Positions 30,500 to 41,400 of a stretch of 64,000 nucleotides of DNA are shown here, piece after piece. Position 1 is the stretch's first letter. Each line of letters begins with the position of its first letter. Source of the stretch: Phymorhynchus buccinoides (lineage: Eukaryota; Mollusca; Gastropoda; Neogastropoda; Raphitomidae); assembly GCA_017654935.2 (NCBI GenBank), contig CM065706.1, positions 3,416,251 to 3,480,250 of the forward strand. Direction: 5' to 3'. A program made the translations under genes and the position numbers. Below the pieces are notes generated by a model. The model searched no databases. It saw only the letters and a program-made list of their open reading frames with translations, and was not told the origin of the DNA.

Positions 30500-30538
30500 T
30501 CATGCCGTTGCCTCCATTTGCTGTTTCAACTTCAGGTA
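30500..30538 (-). CDS. IQCC: IQCC exon 4, terminal
   Basis: 39 nt: YLKLKQQMEATA and TGA (30502-30500). Acceptor 'gtctgttgcag'. Vertebrate IQCC has YLLLKQ-type sequence immediately after the SRK block, which supports joining this tiny exon across about 5 kb of repeats. The vertebrate protein continues much further; this one ends here. Confidence 0.78.
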   Translation of the reverse strand, partial: YLKLKQQMEATA

Positions 30539-33500
30539 CTGCAACAGACACAGAATGACATCATGATAATCATTGAAATTATCATCAAGTACAAAAATTT
30601 AAACACGGGTACATAATTATATAATTTATATGAACAGAAAAATACTGGGTAAAGGTAAAGATGTGCCACCCCCCATGCATTTCTCGGTTAATTGTATTTT
30701 TCCGTTTTTGCCTTTCTTACCATACATAAAGCTGTATTTTAGGAACATTTTTAGCTAATTACCTTTTTGGAATACTAACCCTAACCCTACCCCTAAACCT
30801 AACCCTACCCCCCACTATGTACTGCAGTACACCGCGATTTGTCACAGTTGTGGTTCGTTGCGTTTTTCCGTCTTATACGGTGGGGGGTAGGGTTAGGGCT
30901 AGGGTTAGGGTTAGGGTTAGTATTCCAAAAAGGTTATTAGCTAAAAATGTTCCTAAAATACAGCTTTATGTATGGTAAGAAAGGCAATAACGGAAAAATA
31001 CAATTAACCGAGATAGGTAGGGGGGGTGGCACATCTTGACCTTTACCAAATACTGTATTTTTCAGACTATAAAGTGCACCTTATTTAGTTTTTGAATATA
31101 AGGAGCACCCCTTGAATTTTACACAAAATTCTGAGAAAATTTTACACAAAATTCAAATTTTGTTGCCATTTTTTCGTTACTATATTGTCAGTCATATTAT
31201 AAGGTGCAGGGGTCTCAGTCTGAGAAAAAAAGTATTCAGGGTTCATCTAGCCAAACAGCATCCTAATTTTCACAAACTTTCAAAGCCCAACTTTAGGGTT
31301 TTCCCAAATCGAAGGTTTTTCGGAAAGCGGCACAATATGCTGAGCGCTTGTTGGTTGCATCCTTTCGCAGCCATACTTTATATGTAGAATTTTCGAGCCA
31401 AAGCTCACTGAAGACACATTTGCCCGGCCATTGTGCGCTACACGTAAAGATCGGATGTCTTTAAAGGGAAGCAACTCGCGTCAATTCCGGTAAAAAATCA
31501 AAAGTAAGTCGCACTGATTGTATGCATAAAAATATTCATTTTATTTCATAATTATAATTTTTTTCTTGGCATGATGATTCAAAATTATGGTCCTGGGCGA
31601 TTTGGGAGGCAGATTGATGAACATTTGACAGTAGCTCAAAATTCACAAACTTTCAAAGACACTACTCTTGGTTTTTCATTTCTCACAAACTTTCATGGGC
31701 CTTGAAAATGAAGTCTATTTTCCCCAAACCATCCCAAGCTTTCCCAACTGCTGTGAACCCTGGTATTGCTTTATAATCCGAAAAATGCAGTAAATCAATA
31801 CAAAGTGACACGTGTTACACTTGTCGCGTAGTTGTTTGTTTGTTGTACAATACAAAGTGTTCAAACTAATAAAAATCATACATGAACTAACTCGAGCTTT
31901 CTCACTTTAGTTTTAAATTTGGACAGCCAAGCCCTCAGACAACAACTCAAAAGTGACAGGTTGTGCCACGACATGTCGCGTCACTCGACCTGTCACTGTC
32001 ACTGGTCCATACTTTCCATCAACAACAAACATGATAAACTAAAATAAATTTTTATTTTTTTTAATGAAGTGAAGCATGGACCTCATGTCTTTCTTCTCAT
32101 CACTGGGCAACAGCTGTCCAATACACCATGATGCTCAGAACTAATAACAACCATCATCAACAGGGTTCATTATATTAATAGACTGCCCATAATTCATGAA
32201 ATAAAAAAAATATGTGCTACAAATACAAGTACTATGGACATGTCTAGTAATGTTTAACAATACTTGCTGGTATTACACAGAATCTATAACTTTTCTTTTT
32301 TTCTTTTCTTCTCTTTTTTCTCTCTTCATCTCAGTTTTCCTCCACCCTCTATCTCACTGTCAATCTCTACTCATCTCTCTCTCTCTTCATCTGTTTTCCT
32401 TCACCCTCTATCTCACTGTCAATCTCTACTCATCTCTCTCTCTCTTTTTCTCTCTTCATCTGTTTTCCTTCACCCTCTATCTCACTGTCAATCTCTACTC
32501 ATCTCTCTCTCTCTTCATCTCTGTTTTCCTTCACCCTCTATCTCACTGTCAATCTCTACTCATCTCTCTCTCTCTTTTTCTCTCTTCATCTCAGTTTTCC
32601 TCCACCCTCTATCTCACTGTCAATCTCTACTCATCTCTCTCTCTCTTTTTCTCTCTTCATCTGTTTTCCTTCACCCTCTATCTCACTGTCAATCTCTACT
32701 CATCTCTCTCTCTCTTTTTCTCTCTTCATCTCAGTTTTCCTCCACCCTCTATCTCACTGTCAATCTCTACTCATCTCTCTCTCTCTTTTTCTCTCTTCAT
32801 CTCAGTTTTCCTCCACCCTCTATCTCACTGTCAATCTCTACTCATCTCTCTCTCTCTTTTTCTCTCTCTTCATCTGTTTTCCTTCACCCGCTATCTCACT
32901 GTCAATCTCTACTCATCTCTCTCTCTCTTTTTCTCTCTTCATCTCAGTTTTCCTCCACCCTCTATCTCACTGTCAATCTCTACTCATCTCTCTCTCTTTT
33001 TCTCTCTTCATCTCAGTTTTCCTCCACCCGCTATCTCACTGTCAATCTCTACTCATCTCTCTCTCTCTTTTTCTCTCTTCATCTGTTTTCATTCACCCTC
33101 TATCTCACTGTCAATCTCTACTCATCTCTCTCTCTCTCTCTTTTTCTCTCTTCATCTCAGTTTTCCTCCACCCTCTATCTCACTGTCAATCTCTACTCAT
33201 CTCTCTCTCTCTTTTTCTCTCTTCATCTGTTTTCATTCACCCTCTATCTCACTGTCAATCTCTACTCATCTCTCTCTCTCTCTCTTTTTCTCTCTTCATC
33301 TCAGTTTTCCTCCACCCTCTATCTCACTGTCAATCTCTACTCATCTCTCTCTCTCTTTTTCTCTCTTCATCTGTTTTCCTTCACCCTCTATCTCACTGTC
33401 AATCTCTACTCATCTCTCTCTCTCTTTCTCTCTCTTTTTCTCTGTTTTCCTTCACCCTCTATCTCACTGTCAATCTCTACTCATCTCTCTCTCTCTTTTT

Positions 33501-36500
33501 CTCTCTTCATCTGTTTTCCTTCACCCGCTATCTCACTGTCAATCTCTACTCATCTCTCTCTCTCTTTTTCTCTCTTCATCTCAGTTTTCCTTCACCCTCT
33601 ATCTCACTGTCAATCTCTACTCATCTCTCTCTCTCTTTTTCTCTCTTCATCTCAGTTTTCCTTCACCCTCTATCTCACTGTCAATCTCTACTCATCTCTC
33701 TCTCTCTTTTTCTCTCTTCATCTCTGTTTTCCTCCACCCTCTATCTCACTGTCAACCTCTCTCTCTCTTTCTCTCTTCATCTCTGTTTTCCTTCACCCTC
33801 TATCTCACTGTCAATCTCTACTCATCTCTCTCTCTCTTCATCTCAGTTTTCCTTCACCCTCTATCTCACTGTCAATCTCTACTCATCTCTCTCTCTCTTT
33901 TTCTCTCTTCATCTCAGTTTTCCTTCACCCGCTATCTCACTGTCAATCTCTACTCATCTCTCTCTCTCTTTTTCTCTCTTCATCTGTTTTCCTTCACCCT
34001 CTATCTCACTGTCAATCTCTACTCATCTCTCTCTTTTTCTCTCTTCATCTCAGTTTTCCTTCACCCTCTATCTCACTGTCAATCTCTACTCATCTCTCTC
34101 TCTCTTTTTCTCTCTTCATCTCAGTTTTCCTTCACCCGCTATCTCACTGTCAATCTCTACTCATCTCTCTCTTTTTCTCTCTTCATCTCAGTTTTCCTTC
34201 ACCCTCTATCTCACTGTCAATCTCTACTCATCTCTCTCTTTTTCTCTCTTCATCTCAGTTTTCCTTCACCCGCTATCTCACTGTCAATCTCTACTCATCT
34301 CTCTCTTTTTCTCTCTTCATCTCAGTTTTCCTTCACCCGCTATCTCACTGTCAATCTCTACTCATCTCTCTTTTTCTCTCTTCATCTCAGTTTTCCTTCA
34401 CCCGCTATCTCACTGTCAATCTCTACTCATCTCTCTCTCTCTTTTTCTCTCTTCATCTCAGTTTTCCTTCACCCTCTATCTCACTGTCAATCTCTACTCA
34501 TCTCTCTCTCTCTTTCTCTCTCTTCATCTCAGTTTTCCTTCACCCTCTATCTCACTGTCAATCTCTACTCATCTCTCTCTCTCTTCATCTCTGTTTTCCT
34601 TCACCCTCTATCTCACTGTCAATCTCTACTCATCTCTCTCTCTCTTTTTCTCTCTTCATCTCAGTTTTCCTTCACCCGCTATCTCACTGTCAATCTCTAC
34701 TCATCTCTCTCTCTCTTTTTCTCTCTTCATCTCAGTTTTCCTTCACCCGCTATCTCACTGTCAATCTCTACTCATCTCTCTCTTTTTCTCTCTTCATCTG
34801 TTTTCCTTCACCCTCTATCTCACTGTCAATCTCTACTCATCTCTCTCTCTCTTTCTCTCTCTTCATCTCAGTTTTCCTTCACCCGCTATCTCACTGTCAA
34901 TCTCTACTCATCTCTCTCTCTCTCTCTCTTCATCTCTGTTTTCCTTCACCCGCTATCTCACTGTCAATCTCTACTCATCTCTCTCTCTTTTTCTCTCTTC
35001 ATCTCAGTTTTCCTTCACCCTCTATCTCACTGTCAATCTCTACTCATCTCTCTCTCTTTTTCTCTCTTCATCTCTGTTTTCATTCACCCGCTATCTCACT
35101 GTCAATCTCTACTCATCTCTCTCTCTCTCTCTTCATCTCAGTTTTCCTTCACCCGCTATCTCACTGTCAATCTCTACTCATCTCTCTCTCTCTTTTTCTC
35201 TCTTCATCTCAGTTTTCCTTCACCCTCTATCTCACTGTCAATCTCTACTCATCTCTCTCTCTTTTTCTCTCTTCATCTCTGTTTTCATTCACCCGCTATC
35301 TCACTGTCAATCTCTACTCATCTCTCTCTCTCTTTTTCTCTCTTCATCTCAGTTTTCCTTCACCCGCTATCTCACTGTCAATCTCTACTCATCTCTCTCT
35401 CTCTTTTTCTCTCTTCATCTCAGTTTTCCTTCACCCGCTATCTCACTGTGAATCTCTACTCCGCTCTCTCTTTTTTTCACACTTTCTCATTGTGTAGACC
35501 TATCCGACTGCTCTCTCTCTCTCTCTCTCTCCCTCTCTGTCTGTCTCACCTTTTTCCTGCTGATGATGGCTTGCTGCACCCACAGTAGTTCCATGGCCGC
35601 GTTCTGTCTCTGTTTCACCAGTTCCTCCGTGCTACGCTCCCTCAGTCCTCTACTATTCTGCGGCAAATTCACCGGCACTGTCGATTGACCTCCACGACTG
35701 ATGCTGACAGACTGTTCCTGGGGTTGCCTGGACACTGAAATACAGTGGAACCTCTCTTATATAAGACCTTCAAAAAGCATCCAAAATGAGGTCTTATAAG
35801 GGAGGGATCTTATAATAAGGGAGGTAATTTTAATATTTACAAAGAAGAGTAATGTCTCAGAGAAGTAGGTCTTGTGTGGGAAGGAGTCTTACAATTGGAG
35901 GTCTTATATTATAAGGGAGGCTCCACTGAACACAAATACCACTGATCGCATCAACTGGTAATTTTACTAATTATCAGTAAAAAAAAAATGGGGCCCAGAC
36001 GGTTTAGGGGGTGGATAGAGAGCTTGTAATTGAAAGTAAGTCCCAGGTCCCGGGTTCAACTCCTAAGGGCATCAGTAAAATACTGATTGTAAAAATAAAA
36101 ATAAAATTTTTGTCCCGTCAGACCCAGGGAATGATTTTTTGGTAAAGGTAAAGATGTTTTCCATTGAGCTGTGTGTGTGTCTGTGTGTGTGTAGGGATAG
36201 CTGGACAGCAGGTATTCATTACCTTTTAATTAATCATATTTATATTTTGCCCTAAACTCCGTACTCTCTCTAAGACAGCCAGGCTGCACCTAGATTACGA
36301 CTCTTACTTTGCCCCTGTGCTGCCTTCTCTGATTCTGAATGCAAATAACTGAACAAAAATGTCACACTGTATGTGATGCATTCAGTGATTGCACATATAC
36401 AGGACTTTTTAAAAACCAGTCCCTTCAGAGACACACACACAGCTCAATATTTATTCAGGAAGCAAGATGAACACACATACACACACACACACCAGGGCTC

Positions 36501-37892
36501 CCAGTCGTCCCGCAAAACACAGGGTCCCAAGGACTCCTTCACTTACACTAGGATAGAGGGTCCTAGAGGCGAGATAGAGGGTCCCAGTGGCATTGCGAAT
36601 GCTAAAAATAATTGTTCTAGTGCCTCCCTGGGACCCCCTGCACATTCTTTTAGAGGGTCCTTTAGAATGCTAGTACTTCATAGACCCCCAAATGGGGGTC
36701 CCTGGGAGCCCTGACACACACAGGTCAAGAGAAAGACTTAAAAATAAAACTTTTTAAAAAAGAGACGCAGCGACGAGAGAGTACACATTAAAAAAACCTC
36801 TTACCGCCAGCTTCAGTATCTTGCAGCAGACCACTAGTGCTGCTGTCCCACACAGAGGTTTGGTCCCCATGGAAACTGTCCACCCTCCTCAGGCCCGAAG
36901 ACTCTGAAACCCCCACCACACCCTCACACCCTTTACCCTCTGCTGCAGACGGCAAGCCCGTCAAAGACTGGAAACCTTCAGAAGATCCCACAATGCATGG
37001 CACCAATGGAGTAGGAATGTTTCTCTCGTTTTTTGCAGCCACTTTTTCGCAAGTCTCTTCTTCATCACTTGGTGGAATGGAACCAAAGCGCACAGCTGTG
37101 GAGTTCTTTTCATTGAGCTGATTTGAGGAATCGTTTGAACGACTTTCCGTTTGACAGACCACTTTTTTCACAGACACCATACAATCAGAGTCCCGTTTTT
37201 CTGTATTTGTCTCTTCTATCTGTTGGTCTATCTCTGTTTGAGCTTCCAGATCCAACTTATTTCTATCAACATTTATTGTACATGAAGCTACACTGCTCTT
37301 TCCAACAATGGTATCACTCTCTGTTGTCAAAGGCTTCTTTTCTGCACAGTTGGGGCATTCTGGCTTGGTTGATACTTCGGAAGTTTTGGGTTTACTTTCT
37401 TCAGCTTGTTGAAGTTGTTCGCGCGCATTCTTCAGATTTTCAGTTTGGCCGGTCCTGGTTTTCCTGGAAATCTTGGAGACCTTGGGGCGTGGGAGAGCCG
37501 ATTGTGCCCACTCCACCGTCACCGCTGGTCCATCCAGCTCTTGAACAATCTCCAGAAATTCCATCCGTGCATCTCTCATCTGCTTCCTCACGTACCATCC
37601 CCGCCATGCGGCCTGCAAACAAAAATGAACTCTATCAGTCTGATAATATGATTGTCTGCAGACTGCAGGCATTGTGTATGTGTGCGTGTGTGTGTGTGTG
37701 ACTCACTGACTGTATGTGCGCGCACGTGTGTGCGTGCACAAATGGAATTGTGTAATACTAATAGTTGAACATTTTTCAATGAATATGTCTAATTATACTT
37801 CTGAGTAACTACTCAGTGTTGAGCATATAGTATATGCTATAATATATAGTATATAGTATATGTATATGATATACAATACATGTACATTCACT

Positions 37893-37931
<39 letters not shown>

Positions 37932-38142
37932 TGCAACAGAAAAAGAAACAAACAAAAACACAAGTCTCACCCAAATTTCATGACTCCAATCAAGCCTCTC
38001 TGACAACTAAATAATACAGTAACCTTTACCTGAGGTTTGTTTTAACAAAATAACAAGTGAATACCTGCAAGCGTACTACTAAATCAGCATCAAAGTCGCT
38101 GACACTCAAATCCAGACAAGTCTCATCCCATTCAGCCGCCAT
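30500..38142 (-). CDS. IQCC: IQ motif-containing protein C-like, four exons, complete
   Basis: Joined exons 38142-38065, 37612-36805, 35734-35550 and 30538-30500 give 370 codons including the TGA, with consistent phases (0, 1, 0). The N-terminal part holds an IQ calmodulin-binding motif across the first junction (VVRLQ/AAWRGWYVRKQM), then RMEFLEIVQELDG. The middle is Ser/Glu-rich and probably disordered. The C-terminal block AAMELLWVQQAIISRKK/YLKLKQ matches the one conserved block of vertebrate IQCC. The cellular role of IQCC is poorly known; calmodulin binding is inferred from the motif. Head to head with ATP6V1H and convergent with KYNU. Confidence 0.85.
30650..31047. repeat. Inverted repeat with opposed telomere-like hexamers
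   Basis: Left arm from 'ggtaaaggtaaagatgtgcc' and right arm ending 'ggcacatcttgacctttacc' pair over about 165 bp each, with a unique centre of about 70 bp. The inner parts of the arms are (CCCTAA)n-like on the left (30776-30811) and (TTAGGG)n-like on the right (30886-30921). Foldback element or MITE with TTAGGG-type arms. Lies in the last IQCC intron. Confidence 0.88.
31051..31793. mobile_element. CCGTATTTTTCGG-type MITE, copy 3
   Basis: Left 'tactgtatttttcagactat', right 'ataatccgaaaaatgcagta', 743 bp. Directly abuts the hairpin element. Confidence 0.65.
31794..32289. other. IQCC intron sequence, nothing recognised
   Basis: AT-rich unique sequence between a MITE and the pyrimidine minisatellite. 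No exon, RNA or repeat was recognised on either strand. Confidence 0.4.
32290..35475. repeat. 3.2-kb pyrimidine-rich minisatellite, about 50 units
   Basis: Unit of about 55-68 bp: 'ttttccttcaccctctatct' + 'cactgtcaatctctactcat' + CT run + 'ctcttcatctcag'. Length varies only in the CT run and the CAG/TG ending. The + strand is over 90 percent pyrimidine, so two frames stay open for more than 1000 codons; neither is a gene. It lies in the IQCC intron, purine-rich in the transcript. Two submotifs (ccctc/cccgc) alternate in blocks. Confidence 0.95.
35550..35734 (-). CDS. IQCC: IQCC exon 3
   Basis: 185 nt, phase 1 in, phase 0 out. Acceptor 'cactgtatttcag', donor 'aaaaag|gtgaga'. Encodes SRQPQEQSVSISRGGQS, LRERSTEELVKQRQN and AAMELLWVQQAIISRKK. 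A MITE ends eight bases upstream of the exon and supplies most of the acceptor's upstream tract. Confidence 0.88.
35743..35928. mobile_element. CAGTGGAACCTCCC MITE, copy 2, at the IQCC exon 3 acceptor
   Basis: 186 bp. Right end reads 'aagggaggctccactg'; left end 'cagtggaacctctcttatat' begins eight bases from the IQCC exon border at 35734. TA precedes it. Confidence 0.75.
35985..36135 (+). mobile_element. Possible tRNA-derived SINE, second family
   Basis: 'gacggtttagggggtggata' resembles an A box and 'cccgggttcaactcctaagg' a B box, spaced about 45 bases apart, followed by an A/T-rich tail. Only one copy seen, so the call is tentative. Confidence 0.4.
36493..36713 (-). mobile_element. CAGGGCTCCCA MITE, copy 3
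   Basis: Inverted copy, 221 bp, in the IQCC intron between 35735 and 36804. Both 11-bp termini are intact. It is inserted in an (AC)n tract, so the target duplication cannot be read. Confidence 0.7.
36805..37612 (-). CDS. IQCC: IQCC exon 2
   Basis: 808 nt, phase 0 in, phase 1 out. Acceptor 'tttgtttgcag', donor 'ggcg|gtaaga'. Begins AAWRGWYVRKQMRDARMEFL, completing the IQ motif. The rest is low-complexity Ser/Glu/Lys sequence ending LLQDTEAG. Confidence 0.9.
37670..37930. repeat. (GT)n and (CA)n microsatellites in IQCC intron 1
   Basis: GT-rich at 37676-37735, TA-rich palindromic 'atagtatatgctataatata' near 37830-37870, and a pure (CA)n run at about 37892-37927. Confidence 0.85.
38065..38142 (-). 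CDS. IQCC: IQCC exon 1
   Basis: 78 nt from ATG, phase 0 out. Donor 'ctgcag|gtattc'. Encodes MAAEWDETCLDLSVSDFDAD then LVVRLQ, the first half of the IQ motif. The start was chosen because it is the first ATG after a stop-containing leader and gives an N-terminus with a MAAEWDE-type start. Confidence 0.85.
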
Positions 38143-38360
38143 TTTTCAACAAAATCTGAGAGACAAGGGAGATAATGCCCTTTCCGTCTCGTACTTCCAC
38201 GTTCTGCATCACATGATCATGATGTCTGCTACGGTCATCAACATCAAGTGATAGGCCGCGACAAGGCCTCCTACAGTACAGAGCAGACTGAATTTTAAAC
38301 GTAGAAAATACAGCGATTGTGTCACTTGAACTGAATCAGTCAAAAAAAGCAGATCTCAAA
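38143..38360. promoter_or_regulatory. Bidirectional promoter interval between IQCC and ATP6V1H
   Basis: 218 bp separate the two divergent start codons, so both transcripts must begin in or near this stretch. No canonical TATA box at a useful distance for either gene. Contains the palindrome-like 'cacatgatcatgatg'. Function is inferred from position only. Confidence 0.6.
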
Positions 38361-38406
38361 ATGACTGCTCATGGAAGAATCGGGGACATCCAGGACCTTG
38401 AAAAAG
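38361..38406 (+). CDS. ATP6V1H: ATP6V1H exon 1
   Basis: 46 nt, phase 1 out, donor 'aaaag|gtaatg'. Encodes [15 protein letters not shown]. The first ATG after the divergent gene; the short N-terminus is similar in length to vertebrate MTKMDIRGAVD-type starts. Confidence 0.85.
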
Positions 38407-41400
38407 GTAATGATCACTTCGAGTTCGACTTTTGTTATCACTAGAAGTAGAAAAACGAAAATCAGTTGCTGTGTCAGTGTGTGACTGTCTCAGTCTGTCA
38501 CAGACACAGTAGTGTCACTGTCACTGTGCTATGTACATAGTGTGTGACCCAGTCAGTTTCACAACACTCTTCTTACTTATATCTTAGCATGGATCATAGG
38601 AGAAATTCTGGAGATGGGATAGGGAATGGTTGGGGGGGGGGGGGGGGGGGGGGGGGGGAAGGCCAAGAGGCAAGAGGGATTGATCAGCAGAGGATGCCAC
38701 ATTACTGGACACTTCAGATTTTGTATGGATTGAGAATCCATCAGCATTTCAGTAGTAGTAGTAGTAGTAGTAGTAGTGATAAGGGCTTGATCAAGTTGAT
38801 GTGGGCCATGCAGTAGTCGGAGGAAAGCTCTGCTCTAGCTTCACTCAAAACACACCGAGGTGACAGCAGGGAAAGAAAACAGAGCCCTCGGTTTCCTGCG
38901 CAGGAACATCAATGACTGTACCACCAAAGTCAAGGCCGCTTCCTACACCACCATGGTACGGCCCATTATGGAGCACGCCTCAACTGCCTGGAATCCTCAT
39001 CATCTTCAGAAGGATGTACACCAGCTAGAAATGGTACAGCACAGGGCAGTCAGGTTCTCCTGTAGCAACTACAGAGACAATACACCAGACTGCCCCAGAA
39101 CCCCAGAACGAGAGGAACACAAAGGTTCTTCCTTGAAAGGAAAGCTCACCCGGTCCTCTACCATTCTTTTTTCCTTCGCACACTGAGAGAATGGAATGTG
39201 CTTCCTGCAGCGTTGACAGAAAACACCTGTCCAGAAGCTTTCATGGACGGCCTTGGTGGCAATAAAATCAGCCACCAGGCCTTTTTCTGCTAGAACTGAA
39301 GATCGACCTGTGTACATAGTTTTAATGCTAACTTTTAGAGCGGTAGACTACTGTGCACACTGTTTTTTAATGTTATTACTAGGGGTGAGCACATGCCGCC
39401 TGCCAAAGTGACCAGTCATTGGGCTTCAGACGCCTGAGGAAAGCTCTGTCCATCGCCTGGTGCCTTGTGGTAGAAGAAGAAGACTAAAACAGAACACTAT
39501 AAACTTTATCAACTTTTAATTAAATGCATACATTTTGTTAAGTTTACATTCGAACACTGTTCAGATTATTAAAGTGTATTGATTTGGGCTCTGTGCTGAC
39601 GATCATGAAATCTTGGCAATATCCACTCTTTTTTCCCATAAAAGGGGAGGTAATCTATTGACTAAAAGAGCAACCAGTTTCCCTCTTTTCAGTCACTAAA
39701 TTATCTCCCTCTTGGGAATGAAAGTGGATGCATGCAGCCTTAATGTCAGTGACCATGTTTGAAGTCTGTGTAACACAGGGGCGCGAGTCGCTACCAGCAT
39801 TCTTCAGCAGCGAGCCAATGACGTGAGGGCCAACGTCGTCAACTGGAAGTCGTACCTGCAGTAAGTGGGGTTACTGTCCTTTGTTGACAGGGAATAATTA
39901 TCCCCCTTGTCAACATCTGTTACAGTTACTGAGTTAGATCCCTTGGTGTCTAGATCAGATATCTGGTTTAGTTTGCGCAGCATTTGTTGTGGCTTGAGGA
40001 AGACTTTGCAAATGATTTGTGTATTGGGAATAAAACCTGACATGCATTTGTAAACATGTAAAAAATGCAATTTATTGATTAAAAATTTAAATTTGTTGAA
40101 GTTTATAACTTTCTTAACCCTTTCTCCGCCAAAGTCGCATTTTAGCACCACAATGATTATAATACCTATGTAACTAAAACCGAGAGGATGTAAAACACCA
40201 TTTTTCATTCTAAAAGGCATCAAATTGGGGTCTATTAAAAAAAAAAAGTATTATCCAAAGACCCTATTGTCTTTGTTTTGGGAAGCAAGGATAAACCTTA
40301 TTTTATTTCACAGAAGAATCCCCAATACTGCAGATGGATTTTGTTCTCTACCCAGGTAAATTTAATGGACATTTTTGGCTGAAATATGGCTGGCGGTGAA
40401 AGGGTTAAAGAACATGCAGAGTCCATGATGCATCAACACGAAAAACGCAACCGTGCCAAGTCTTTCCTGGAGTCATACCACTAGAGCTGCTTATATCTTT
40501 CATTTTCGAGTTGTGGTAGAATTCTCAGTGTTGTCATTGTCTGTGTACTGTGTGTGTGTTGCCTTGCAGAAGTGCTGAAGCACTGGAATGCGTTTGAAGA
40601 ACATGTGCAGGAGGTTCAAGATAGGTCCATCAACTGGAAGTCGTACTATCAGTGAGTCGGCCATGCTTTAGAACAGCATGTTTTGGAGGGCTGGTCTGCA
40701 CTTTTCCACCAAGGGTTTCATGTTTCGTTTGCTTTGCATTTTCAGCAAACCTGCTTTTCAGCCACTTTCTACTTTTTTTTCTCTGTAAGGTATTAGGTAC
40801 ATTATAGTCACAGAGGCGTCTCTGTGAAATTTGGGTTGCTCCCACTTAGAGAGCGCGTCGCAGCCAGAGGCACGCCACCCAATTTTATTTTATTTTTTGC
40901 ATGCAATGTTTGTGTGACTGATGAGGAAGGAAAGGGGGGGGGGGTAAATTTTTACCAAATGACAACTTTTTCGTTGCCACTGGGTTTAGCGTGTGCTAAG
41001 TGCATGGGCACATGGGGCCTCGGTTTATCGTCTCATCCGAAAGACTCCACGTTCAGACCGTAAGGCCTAGTGCTAAGTGAGAAGAAAAATCCCCTGTACC
41101 CAGATAATTTAAAGATAATTTAAATCTTCTTCCCAAAGTTTGGTTATCTCCCTTATTACAGGAAAGTACAGGTCTGTATGTGTGTCACTGATTTTTGCTT
41201 TTAACAGCATCATGAAAACGGGAAGGAATGCATGACTCTCGTTCCCATCCTTGGTGCATTTGAATCATTTTTAGTTGTTCAAATTTTATTTTGTTGTTTT
41301 TTTATATGGATTTTTTAAAAAAATAATGGAATGAATTTGCGTCCGGGTTCTTACATTGCAATCTTGTTTGGTTGTTTCATTATTCACCTTTTCGTTTCAC

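Noticed and set aside
30776..30921. Chromosome end or true telomere
   Set aside because: Only a few imperfect hexamers in each arm of a hairpin, with unique gene sequence on both sides.
32214..35588. Two overlapping open frames of over 1000 codons, rich in Ser, Leu and Phe
   Set aside because: They are two frames of the same pyrimidine minisatellite. Stops need A or G combinations that the unit lacks. Repeated peptides such as ISLSISTHLS track the DNA unit, and the region lies in an IQCC intron.
38860..39186. A host gene of 108 codons
   Set aside because: It matches the region after the RT core in jockey-type LINEs and loses frame; a transposon remnant.
40411..40480. A possible third ATP6V1H exon 2 relative (…[10 protein letters not shown])
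   Set aside because: The length (about 70 nt) differs from 82, there is no donor after 'tcatacca' and similarity is only a few residues. It may be a decayed copy, but I cannot support it.
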